64,000 bases of DNA from Cupriavidus sp. Its GTDB lineage: Bacteria > Pseudomonadota > Gammaproteobacteria > Burkholderiales > Burkholderiaceae. Shown here piece by piece: positions 45,964-54,429 of the stretch; position 1 is the first letter of the stretch; every line of letters begins with the position of its first letter. A program made the position numbers and the translations under genes. The notes under the pieces were generated by a model. It did not search any database, was not told where the DNA came from, and was given only the letters and a program-made list of their open reading frames with translations. The stretch spans positions 1 to 64,000 of the forward strand of contig JAPSLP010000006.1 in assembly GCA_031180665.1 (NCBI GenBank). The letters are read 5' to 3'.

Positions 45964-47309
45964 GATCCGCTCCTGTCCGCCGCCATGGCGGCCTGCCAGA
46001 TCAGATGGGCGACCTCCGGTCCGTCGATATCGCTGTGCGCGCCCGAGATGCCATCGCCCTTGCGGATGTACTGGCTGGCGTCGAGATTGAACACGTCGCC
46101 TTCGCTCCAGGGATAGACGCCATCGACGCCGAGCATCGACGCATCCTGGACACTGTCGATGCCTTGCAGGCCAAAGGCGCCGATCGCGCCGTACTTCGGC
46201 AGCGCCGAGGTCTCCGCAAGCGCCAGCTGGCCTGCCACGCCGGCGGCCCAGGGGTAGAGCACACCGACCGCGCTGTCGTGACGCGACCGGGTCACGGCGA
46301 TCGGCCCGCTCACCTTGCCGTGCGTCAGGATGCCGTGGCAATAGCCCGGCGTGCCGCGCTGCAGCGGGATGTCGGGCGAATAGGACCAGATCGACATCGC
46401 GCCCTGGATCAGCACGCAACTGCCCACGGGCCGCTGCAGGGGCGCATTGCCGCCGTGGCCCGCCAGCGCCGCTGACATCACCACGCAGCCGAAACTGTGG
46501 CCAACCAGATGCAGCCGGATCGCGGGCGCGACCGCATATATCCGGTTGAGCAACGGATGCAGCGCGGTCTCGCCGATCCGCTGCCCGCGCTTTTTCATGG
46601 TCCAGAAGGACAGTTGCCGCAGCGGCGCCAGGATGCCGGCGAGCGAAGGAGCGCCGAAGGCCGCATCGACCTGCACCGCGTCGTCGAAGGCCTGCTCCGG
46701 ATCGAACGGCAGGCGATCCGACGACAAATCGCCGCCCAGGCCCTGGGCGCCCAGCTCCAGTTCCCGATCGAGCGCGCGGTAGGCAAGTTGCGCCTGGGCT
46801 GGCAGCCGCATGGCATCGGGCTCGGTGCGTGCCACCTCGATGATGGTGGCGAGCGCCGCGCGGACCTGCGGCGTATCGCCAAGGCGCTCGGCGTAGGCGT
46901 CGATCAGGGCTTGCGGGCCGATCGCCCCGGCCGCCGCGAAGCTGCCATCGCCAGTCCCGGGCTCATCGCCCATCTCCTCGTCGCCCCAGGGCTGGCTCGG
47001 CCAATGCAGGCCGACGTGCTCGATCCGCATATCGGGCTGCCGCGCCAGCGCCGCCTCCCGGTCGGCGCCCTGGCGCTCGAAGGCGCCGATCCATCTGCTG
47101 TATTGCGCCAGCGCCGCCGGCATGTCGCCCTTCCAGCCGTGGCACCACAGAAAGGCGTCGGTGGGGGGCGCGCCGCGCCAGCGTTCGAGCAGCCGCAGCG
47201 ACAGGCGGCCCGATTCGCCGTCCGGGTCGTCGCTGCGTTCGTTGCCATCCGCGTCGAAGGCGATCAGGGCATAGCGAACGCCGGATTCCGGCAAGGTCAC
47301 GAAAGGCAT
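45960..47309 (-). CDS. Serine alpha/beta hydrolase in conflict operon
   Basis: 449-aa cytoplasmic alpha/beta hydrolase. Oxyanion-strand motif FLWCHGWKGD (53-62), nucleophile elbow LHLVGHSFGC (S272), candidate acid D345 (RSRHDSAVG) and base H425 (GAHSDIDGPEVAHLIW). A long helical insert (residues ~110-260) lies before the elbow. The class includes lipases and esterases; membrane lipid attack is a possible effector action, not shown. ATG 47309 has GAGGAGA 6 bp upstream. It is 52 bp downstream of the nSTAND gene and overlaps the caspase-fold gene by 4 bp. Confidence 0.75.
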   Translation of the reverse strand: MPFVTLPESGVRYALIAFDADGNERSDDPDGESGRLSLRLLERWRGAPPTDAFLWCHGWKGDMPAALAQYSRWIGAFERQGADREAALARQPDMRIEHVGLHWPSQPWGDEEMGDEPGTGDGSFAAAGAIGPQALIDAYAERLGDTPQVRAALATIIEVARTEPDAMRLPAQAQLAYRALDRELELGAQGLGGDLSSDRLPFDPEQAFDDAVQVDAAFGAPSLAGILAPLRQLSFWTMKKRGQRIGETALHPLLNRIYAVAPAIRLHLVGHSFGCVVMSAALAGHGGNAPLQRPVGSCVLIQGAMSIWSYSPDIPLQRGTPGYCHGILTHGKVSGPIAVTRSRHDSAVGVLYPWAAGVAGQLALAETSALPKYGAIGAFGLQGIDSVQDASMLGVDGVYPWSEGDVFNLDASQYIRKGDGISGAHSDIDGPEVAHLIWQAAMAADRSGS

Positions 47310-47361
47310 GGCGATTCTCCTCGACAGTGGGCAGGTGAGATGGCGCGGGGCGGCACCGCCG

Positions 47362-50300
47362 CTACGAAGCGTCGGCGGCGGGAATGAACGATTCGCATGG
47401 CGCCGGGGCGATGAAGCCGCCTTTGAGCAGCGAGCGCTTCTGCCGGTCCGTGAAGCCGCCGCCCACGATCGCACATGCGGTCGCACGCCAGGCATCGGGA
47501 TCGAGATTCCACTCGGCGGCGACTTCGGTACCCGCCGAGTAGAGATGCTTGCCGTCGTCGGATACCGAAAGAAACGCGATGGGCTGGCGGCGATCGCCAT
47601 CGCGATAGACCGATTGCGTCAGCGGCAGCAGGCCGCGGCCGTCCGCCGGCAGCAGGAACAGGTTGCCGTGGTCGTCGCCGGCCACGACGAAGGGCGCCCC
47701 GGGCGGCATCGTCAGCGCGGTGATGACGCCCGAGGCATCATGCTTGAGCACCGTCACCACGGGTTCGCTGACGGGCTTGCCGGGCGCTGCATCGTCGCGC
47801 CCTCCCTCGACCGGGACGCGATAGACCTTGCCCAGATAGTTGCCTGCCAACAGCGCCTGCCCATGCGGTTCGAACGCCAGGCTGGTGATCTGGCCGCGCG
47901 GCAGATGGTCGAATGCGCGCTTGCGGACGATGCTCGCCCCGGCGCAGCCGCTCCTGGGCAGCGTGATCGTCCACAACCGTACCTTGTCGTCTTCGGCCAC
48001 GGCCAGCTCGTGTGCGGCGCCAGGGCGGAACACCGCGTTGGACGCCTTGCGCAGATCGTCCGGCAACGCGATGGCGCACGGCGAGCCGGCCTCGGCAAGC
48101 GAGCTGCGCGTCGCCGCCGCGGGCAAGCGCCATAGCTGCAGCTGCCGGCTGACATTGCGATCGACCGAGCGGATCGCCAGCAGCGCGCCATCCGGGCTCA
48201 GCGCCACGCGGACCAGGGAGCCGGCGTGCACGCCCGGCATCCGCACCCACTCCCGTGCGCCGCCCGCGCCGGCGACGAACACGTCGCCATTGCCGTCGAC
48301 CAGCGCGAGCCGCCGCGCGGTGCGCGCCCAGTCCATCGCCTGCACCGGGGTGGCGGGCGGTCCCGCCGCTCGCGCCGGCGGCGCCGCGTCGCGGTATCCG
48401 GCCGGCAGCCACGCCATGCCACCCTCGCCCGACGCCGCCACGGTAGGAGGCTGGCTGCCCGGCAATGCCAGCAGCAAGGGCGGCGCGCCGTCGTGGCCCC
48501 GTGCGACGATGCGGGCCATCGGATGCACCGGTGTTGCGGTCCGCAGCTGCAGCAGTTCGCCCTGCTCGGACGAGGCGACCGCCTGGTCCGCCTTCGGTCC
48601 GAGCGCCAGGCCCGCTATCTGGAATGGCAAATCGACCAGCACGGAGCGGCGCACCTCCATGCCCTCCGGATCGAGCTGCCACTTGATGACGCGGCCATCC
48701 CAGCCCGCCGACAGCAACACGCCATCGCCCTGGAACACCATCCGCACCACCGCGTCGTCGTGCCCGAGCAGCGGACGCGGCCAGCGGCCCCCGTCGCCGG
48801 TGCGCCAGACGGTAATGCGTCCGGAGCGCGAGCCGGCCGCGGCGAGCTTGCCGTCGGGACTGACTGCCACGCTATGCAGGCCGGTGTACCAGTTGTTCGC
48901 ATCCGGCGGAGCCAGCAGCGCCTGGGCCGGCGTCTCGGGGCGCACGCGTGCATTGCCTTCGGCCGCGGACTCCGGCAGCTGCCACATATAGGCCGCGCTG
49001 TCCCAGCCCGACGTCGCCAGGCGCCGCCCGCGATCGAACAGCGTGAGGTCCGTCACCCGTGAGCGATGGGCGTCGATCGCCGCGATGGGCGTGGCGCGCT
49101 GCGCGGGCGGCAGGGACAGGTCCCATACCGCAATGCGCCCGCTGTCATAGCCGGCCGCGAGCCGACTGCCGTCGCCGGTCAGCGAGGACACACCGCCGAG
49201 CCCGCGCTGCCTGCCGATGTCCGGCATGGCCAAGGCGGCGGGCGCCGCCGCGCCGGTCAGGTCCCACAGCGTGACGCTGCCATCCTGGCCGCCGACCGCC
49301 AGTAGCGCCGGTCCGGCCAGCGCAAACGCACGCACGCCGGCCGGATGCCAGGCCGCCAGCGCCTCCGTCGCCAGCCGCACCGCGGGGCCACCCTGCAGCG
49401 GCACGATCTCGAGCTCGGACCTTCGGGGATGGAGCCAGCCGAGCACGCGATAGTTCGCATTGGCCTGCACCGTCAGCGTCCTGCCGTCTGCCCGCATCAG
49501 ATAGCGTTCGATATGCCGGGCGCGTTCCATCGCGCTCACCAGGGTGCGGCGGAAGTCGAAGCCGCCGGGCGGCCGATGCAGGCTGTGTCCCGCCATGCCC
49601 TGGACCGCCGCGAGCAGCGCCACGTCCGGCGCCGGTCGGGCACTGACCACCGACAGCAGCATGTTCTGGCGATTGAGCTTGAACGCCAGCAGCAGCGTGA
49701 CGACCGTCAGCCCGACCATCGCCAGCGCCGCGCCGTAGCCGATTTGCCGCAGCCGGCGCGCCCGCGTTCGCTCGATTGCATCGCGCCGATAGTCGGCCAG
49801 GAAGCGGTTCTCCGCATCGCTGTGCAGCTGCGGCGACTCGCGCAGGGCCGCTTCGATTTCCTCCGGCGCCGCTTCGCGCAGCAGGGCTGGATGCTCGTTG
49901 GCCATGGTCCAGGCTCGCACCAGGTTCTTCCAGTGCGGCAGGTGCCGCTCGCGCCAGCGCCCATTGCTGGCACGCACCGGGCCCACCAGCCGGTCGTGCG
50001 CGAGTTCGAACCACTGGGCGTCCTGCCGGCTCTGCGCGCGGACCAGGTACAGGCGCTGCAGCGTCGCCAGCTCTTGCGCGGTGGGCGCGGATTTCGCGCC
50101 GCTGTCCAGCATCACCAGCGAACGCAGGTTCGATGCGGTGATCAGCTTGTCCTCGATCCAGTCCCGCAGCACACGCTGGCGCACCACCGCGGGCGCCGCA
50201 CTCTCGAGCGTGGCGTTGTAATACGCTTCGAGCGCCGCACCGGTATCGAGAGGTTCGACGTCCTGCAGGCCGATATGCGCGCCGGCCGGCGGCGGCTTGG

Positions 50301-51117
50301 CGTCGAAGCACGCCGACCACAGATTCATGCCGATCACCTGCAGTTGCACCGGTTCGACATAGCGGCCGTCGCGATACGCCGGTTGGTGATTGGAGCCCGG
50401 CATGCGCACCTTCGCCAGATCCCGCGCCAGGTGCCGGGCGGCGTCTTCATCGAACGCGACGCCCGCCGCGTTTGCCGGCCCGATCAGGGCCTGCACGGCC
50501 TGCTCGCGCGAAAGCAGGTCGATGCGCATCGTGTTGTTCAAGCGCGTGGGCACGCGGTCGCGATAGGCATCCAGCCACGAAAAGAACTCCTCCCGCATCG
50601 AGAACAGCGCCCACACATGGCTGCCGCCATGGCCGAGCAGATCGCCCAGCTGCGTGAAAAAGGCCAGCTTGTCGCCGGTATCGTTGGCGTCGGCGGTGAA
50701 GATCTCTTCGAACTGATCGAAGATCAGCAGCATCCGTCGCGGGCGCGATCCAGGCGGGTCGCCGCCGGTGCGCGACAGATACGACAGCAGCGTATCGTCC
50801 GGGCGCGCCGGGGCCTGGGCCGAGGACCAGCACTGCAGGACGCTCCATACATAGCGATTGACCGGCTCGCCCTCGGCTGGCGCGTGCGCGCCGACCCGCG
50901 CGGTGGGCAACATGTCGAAGCGATCGCGCAGCCGCGGTCGCAAGCCGGCCTCGATCAGCGAACTCTTGCCGGCGCCCGACGGCGAGTACAGCACGACGAT
51001 GCGATCGGCGACGAGCCGGTAGCCCAGTTCCTCGATCTCGCGGTCCCGCCCGAAGATTGGCGTGCGTTCCGTCAACGGCGCCGGGCCGATATAGGGCAGA
51101 TGGGGCGCGGATGCCAT
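47362..51117 (-). CDS. nSTAND1 NTPase with transmembrane helix and WD40 propeller
   Basis: 1251-aa STAND-type NTPase. Walker A YSPSGAGKSS (44-53, K51), Walker B MLLIFDQFEEIF (129-140, D134), a helical region with WFELAHDRLVGPV (369-381) typical of the nSTAND1 group, one predicted membrane helix (IGYGAALAMVGLTVVTLLLAF, 459-479), then about 750 residues of beta-propeller repeats (GGQDGSVTLWDLTG, AAGYDSGRIAVWDL, ATSGWDSAAYMWQL, AAAGSRSGRITVWRTG, SAGWDGRVIKWQL). Such proteins sense a ligand by the propeller and assemble on NTP binding. It is the central gene of the operon, 9 bp downstream of the CHAT-SIR2 gene. Sensor role inferred from the family. Confidence 0.9.
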   Translation of the reverse strand: MASAPHLPYIGPAPLTERTPIFGRDREIEELGYRLVADRIVVLYSPSGAGKSSLIEAGLRPRLRDRFDMLPTARVGAHAPAEGEPVNRYVWSVLQCWSSAQAPARPDDTLLSYLSRTGGDPPGSRPRRMLLIFDQFEEIFTADANDTGDKLAFFTQLGDLLGHGGSHVWALFSMREEFFSWLDAYRDRVPTRLNNTMRIDLLSREQAVQALIGPANAAGVAFDEDAARHLARDLAKVRMPGSNHQPAYRDGRYVEPVQLQVIGMNLWSACFDAKPPPAGAHIGLQDVEPLDTGAALEAYYNATLESAAPAVVRQRVLRDWIEDKLITASNLRSLVMLDSGAKSAPTAQELATLQRLYLVRAQSRQDAQWFELAHDRLVGPVRASNGRWRERHLPHWKNLVRAWTMANEHPALLREAAPEEIEAALRESPQLHSDAENRFLADYRRDAIERTRARRLRQIGYGAALAMVGLTVVTLLLAFKLNRQNMLLSVVSARPAPDVALLAAVQGMAGHSLHRPPGGFDFRRTLVSAMERARHIERYLMRADGRTLTVQANANYRVLGWLHPRRSELEIVPLQGGPAVRLATEALAAWHPAGVRAFALAGPALLAVGGQDGSVTLWDLTGAAAPAALAMPDIGRQRGLGGVSSLTGDGSRLAAGYDSGRIAVWDLSLPPAQRATPIAAIDAHRSRVTDLTLFDRGRRLATSGWDSAAYMWQLPESAAEGNARVRPETPAQALLAPPDANNWYTGLHSVAVSPDGKLAAAGSRSGRITVWRTGDGGRWPRPLLGHDDAVVRMVFQGDGVLLSAGWDGRVIKWQLDPEGMEVRRSVLVDLPFQIAGLALGPKADQAVASSEQGELLQLRTATPVHPMARIVARGHDGAPPLLLALPGSQPPTVAASGEGGMAWLPAGYRDAAPPARAAGPPATPVQAMDWARTARRLALVDGNGDVFVAGAGGAREWVRMPGVHAGSLVRVALSPDGALLAIRSVDRNVSRQLQLWRLPAAATRSSLAEAGSPCAIALPDDLRKASNAVFRPGAAHELAVAEDDKVRLWTITLPRSGCAGASIVRKRAFDHLPRGQITSLAFEPHGQALLAGNYLGKVYRVPVEGGRDDAAPGKPVSEPVVTVLKHDASGVITALTMPPGAPFVVAGDDHGNLFLLPADGRGLLPLTQSVYRDGDRRQPIAFLSVSDDGKHLYSAGTEVAAEWNLDPDAWRATACAIVGGGFTDRQKRSLLKGGFIAPAPCESFIPAADAS

Positions 51118-51127
51118 GGCCGCCTCG

Positions 51128-53194
51128 CTACGGCCGCAGACGCCGCTGCAGTTCCGCGACGAACATGGCGACGTCGCCCCAGTACAGCTTCATCCTCGCC
51201 TTGTCCTGGAAATAGCGCTCCAGGTAGCGCCGTGCGCTGACCGGGTCGAGAATGCTGTTCGGATCGAGCTGAGCGGACATATGCAGGTATTCGCTGCGCA
51301 GATCGGCCCCTTCCTGATTCAGGATGGTGCGGAACAGCACGCGGAAGTCCCACGATTGCACGTCGAAGCCGACGATCAGCAGCGCGCTGTCGTTCAGCCG
51401 CGCGCGAATCGGCAGCGGAATGATGGCGTCCAGGTTCTTGGACACGCTGATCAGGTAGTCGAAGTACTGATCCTCGGTCAGCACCAGCGAGCGGGGTTCG
51501 CGCAGGTCGCCGAACATCTTGAACACCATCGGCGTGCGCGTGGTGGGGCGGGCATCGCGATGGTCGACCGTCAGCGCGTCGTCACACGCTTCGGCCGCCG
51601 CGTTCCAGCGGCAAAGCCGCACGAATGGCCGCACTTCGCTATCGCGCGCCCGCAGCGCATGGACCAGCAGATCGCTCGGATCGGTCGTGATGTAGACCGG
51701 CAGCCGCAACTGCGCCAGCACGCGGTGGGCGTCGTCGGGCACGGCAAGGCGAGCGCCAGCCACGGCTGCGACCACTTCGCCCAGCTGCGCGACGATGTCT
51801 TCCTCATGCAGGCCGAGCAGCGGCGGCGGGATGGCGTCGCGGTATTGCTCGCACAGTTGCTGATACAGGAAGCGGTAGAACAGGCGGCGCGGCGTGACCG
51901 GCTGCTGCGAGGCCGACAGGTACTGAGCGACCTGCGGCAGTTCGTCGCGCTCATGGGCGGCCATCGGAAAGTGGAAGGTCTCCGCCCACGTCTGCGCCAT
52001 CTGCAGCCGCGAGCCGAACAGCGGCTCGCCGACACCGGGCCCGAGAATCGGCGTGGTTTCGCCATGACGGATATTGTCGATCACGGCGCGCCAGGGATCG
52101 TCGCCCGCTTCCTCTCCCGCGCCGCCCGCACCGAACCCCGGCGGATAGAAGATGCGCGCGCTTTCCAGGCGGGTGAACACCGCGGGCATCCACCAGTCCG
52201 GCTGCGTAGCGATCGCGGCGCGCGCGACGCCGGCGGCCCGGTCCACTTCGCCGTGTTCGCGCAATTCGGCGAAGAACAGCGGCATGAAGGTCCCCATGCT
52301 TTCCATGCCGACATTGCCCTGCATGGCCAGCACGGCCGGCACGCCCGCCTGCGCCAGCAGCGGGCCGAGCGCCTTCATCATGTCCCCGCCACGGGCTGGC
52401 CCGGTGCCCGCGCTCTGGCACGAGCAAAGCACCACCAGGCTGGGCGGCCGCTCGAGCAGGCCGATCCGGTTGACCAGCACCCGGCCCGCGACCAGGTCGC
52501 GCGAGCCATCGACGCGTTCGAGCCACAGCATCGGTTCGTCGTCGATCATCGCGCCGTGGCAAACCAGATAGAACACCTCGACGCCCTCGCGCAGGGCCGC
52601 GAACATCCGCTCCGTGCCGGCCTGTCCCGGCTCGGCCAGCGTGGTGACCGGAATCGGCGCCAGCGCGGCGCCGATCCGTGCCGCTTCGGCGGTCGCGTCG
52701 ATCCTGGCCAGGTCCTCGGCCAGTCCGCCGGGATTGGCCACCGCAACCAGCGCGGACACGCCGCTGCGCGGGCGCAGCCGCGGCAGCCGCATCTCGCGCG
52801 AGAACAGGTACCGCGAAAAAAAGCACCGCTGCGAGAGGCACAACGGCGCTTGGCCCCCGGGGTCGAACAGGGTCTCCCATGGCAGCACGTGCAGTTCCGT
52901 CGCATCGACGCTGACGCGCAGGCGCAGGCGCAGGTCGACGCCGGCCTCCTGCGCCGCAGTCTGCGCCGCAACGAAGGCATCGCGCACGTCGGGCGGCGCG
53001 AACAGCGTGGCAGCGAGCGCGCGGCCGCAGACCTGCGGATCGGCGTCGCGGAAGGCCGGGTTCGCCGGTGCCAGCGTCAGCGGCACCCGGGGCGTGATCA
53101 CATCGCCGGTCGGCATGCGACGCCTGGCCTCGACCTGGTATCCGCCCGGGCCGGTGCTGATCAGGATCTCCAGTTCGGCGTAGCGGTGACCCAT
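51128..53194 (-). CDS. CHAT protease-SIR2-like fusion protein
   Basis: 688 aa. Residues ~90-345 are a CHAT (caspase-like) domain: H213 in VFYLVCHGAMIDDEPMLWLE and C259 in LVVLCSCQSAGTGPARGGD form the dyad. Residues ~370-640 look SIR2-like: TPILGPGVGEP (381-391), YITTDPSDLLVHAL (501-514), PMVFKMFGDLREPRSLVLTEDQYFDYL (in two parts, 555-581) and LLIVGFDVQSWDFRVLFRTIL. In NAD-cleaving SIR2 domains the second motif has TTN and the third LHG; here they are TTD and MFG, so the catalytic His is replaced by F561. This half may sense or bind a nucleotide without NADase activity. It lies 9 bp upstream of the nSTAND gene. Confidence 0.85.
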   Translation of the reverse strand: MGHRYAELEILISTGPGGYQVEARRRMPTGDVITPRVPLTLAPANPAFRDADPQVCGRALAATLFAPPDVRDAFVAAQTAAQEAGVDLRLRLRVSVDATELHVLPWETLFDPGGQAPLCLSQRCFFSRYLFSREMRLPRLRPRSGVSALVAVANPGGLAEDLARIDATAEAARIGAALAPIPVTTLAEPGQAGTERMFAALREGVEVFYLVCHGAMIDDEPMLWLERVDGSRDLVAGRVLVNRIGLLERPPSLVVLCSCQSAGTGPARGGDMMKALGPLLAQAGVPAVLAMQGNVGMESMGTFMPLFFAELREHGEVDRAAGVARAAIATQPDWWMPAVFTRLESARIFYPPGFGAGGAGEEAGDDPWRAVIDNIRHGETTPILGPGVGEPLFGSRLQMAQTWAETFHFPMAAHERDELPQVAQYLSASQQPVTPRRLFYRFLYQQLCEQYRDAIPPPLLGLHEEDIVAQLGEVVAAVAGARLAVPDDAHRVLAQLRLPVYITTDPSDLLVHALRARDSEVRPFVRLCRWNAAAEACDDALTVDHRDARPTTRTPMVFKMFGDLREPRSLVLTEDQYFDYLISVSKNLDAIIPLPIRARLNDSALLIVGFDVQSWDFRVLFRTILNQEGADLRSEYLHMSAQLDPNSILDPVSARRYLERYFQDKARMKLYWGDVAMFVAELQRRLRP

Positions 53195-53221
53195 GCGAGC
53201 CCTCGTCGGAGGCCGGCCGCT

Positions 53222-54034
53222 CTAGCGGGCGCCACGCGGATCGCCGGGCAGGTAATGCCCCGTGACCCGGCGATATGCGGCCGACGTCCGCTTGCCCGGA
53301 TGGCCGTCCACCCGGACGAACACGCCGGTAAAGGTGTTGAGCCAGCGCTGCAGCCATTCGGTCGTCCTGCGCGTCGCCGGATCGGCAGGAGGGCGGGCGA
53401 CGTAGCGCACGATCAGCGGATCGTCGCCGGCGGGCGGCGACACCCGATCGCCGAAGTCGATCTCCCCCATTTCCGCCAGTCGCCGCAACAGCACGGCAGC
53501 GCCGCACTGGCGAGACACGGCGCGATCGGACCAGGTGCCGTCCGCCACATACTTGCCGCGCTCGTAATGGCCCGAAAAGCTCCACAAATAGGGGCTCAGT
53601 ACCTCGGGATGGAAGCGCCGGTAGCCGAAGCCGTTGTATCGCTCCAGCTGGTACAGCGTGCCGGCCAGGCTCCAGTCGGTGCCGTCATTCAGGCCCTTGA
53701 GCGCCAGTGCATCGGCCGCGCTGTCTTCCCAGCGGAACGGCGGCGAGCCGGTGCGCGGACGGCCCGCCGGCACGTGAGTGGTGCGTCCGGTCAAGGGATC
53801 GCCGTTGTGCAGATGGGCGTCCATGCGCTGGCTGCTTTCCATGTTGTGCACGACGGCGATGAAATGCCATGGCACCCCGGACAATTGCGACGCTGCCGCA
53901 TAGCGGCCCCTGTTCTTGAGCAGGGCCTTGACCAGCGTATCGAGCTCGGCCCGGCGGCCCGGCTGCGTGACGCACGTATCGAACAATCGCTCGTAGTCCG
54001 CACGCAGCGATGGGGTCAACGAAATGGCGGCCAT
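53222..54034 (-). CDS. Muramidase-like protein without signal peptide
   Basis: 270-aa protein with a lysozyme-like core: VPWHFIAVVHNMESSQRMDAH with candidate catalytic E66, HLHNGDPLTGRT, VPAGRPRTGSPPFRWEDSAADAL, LERYNGFGYRRFHPEVLSPYLWSFSGHY (in overlapping parts) and VSRQCGAAVLLRRL. The C-terminus (VRVDGHPGKRTSAAYRRVTGHYLPGDP) resembles a peptidoglycan-binding domain. Proteins with this core are usually described as putative peptidoglycan hydrolases. The N-terminus (MAAISLTPSLRADYERLF) is not a Sec or Tat signal, so release would need lysis or another route. First gene of the conflict-like operon, 27 bp before the CHAT-SIR2 gene. Confidence 0.75.
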   Translation of the reverse strand: MAAISLTPSLRADYERLFDTCVTQPGRRAELDTLVKALLKNRGRYAAASQLSGVPWHFIAVVHNMESSQRMDAHLHNGDPLTGRTTHVPAGRPRTGSPPFRWEDSAADALALKGLNDGTDWSLAGTLYQLERYNGFGYRRFHPEVLSPYLWSFSGHYERGKYVADGTWSDRAVSRQCGAAVLLRRLAEMGEIDFGDRVSPPAGDDPLIVRYVARPPADPATRRTTEWLQRWLNTFTGVFVRVDGHPGKRTSAAYRRVTGHYLPGDPRGAR

Positions 54035-54429
54035 GGGGACACCCTCTTTCCCCCGGCCGGTGTTCGAATCGCGCCACTGGGGCCATGTCGTTATTGGCCG
54101 GTTCGGTCCGGCACGGGCGGCAGGCCCGCTTTGCCGCCTGCGTGAAGGCTAGATCATCGAATCGGCAAAGAAAAGGCGGGCGCGTACCGGCCCGGGATGA
54201 AATGCGTGCATGACAGGTATGCAGCGGGTTTTGCGCAGGCGGGTACCGTGCAACGGCTGCTGTGCTGGTGTACCAGGTTTGCAACCTTTTTTCGGCGTCG
54301 GCGCGCGATAGAGGAATACCCGCGGCCCTTCCCACACCGGCCGCCACTGATTGCATACTGTCCCCCCGCGGACCGCCAAGCCGGCCGGCACAGACCGGCG
54401 GTGCGCCGCGATCATACAAAGGAGACACC
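54035..54429. other. Divergent spacer of the conflict operon and Bug gene
   Basis: 395 bp between the muramidase-like gene (-) and the Bug gene (+). No CDS. It contains a short stem AGGTT/AACCT followed by six T (54275-54292), a weak terminator or attenuator toward the Bug gene. No regulator gene and no clear -35/-10 for the operon were found. Confidence 0.55.

Noticed and set aside
44530-54034. Interpretation as a prophage or type VI secretion cluster because of the muramidase-like gene
   Set aside because: No phage structural, integrase, VgrG, Hcp or immunity-type genes are present in or near the operon.
51116-54145. Open frame of about 1000 codons on the plus strand opposite the CHAT-SIR2 gene
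   Set aside because: It is a high-GC antisense shadow: its composition is Arg/His/Gln/Ala-rich with no domain, while the minus strand carries clear CHAT and SIR2-like motifs.
54275-54292. Intrinsic terminator in the conflict-operon spacer
   Set aside because: The stem has only five base pairs; the T run alone is not enough.
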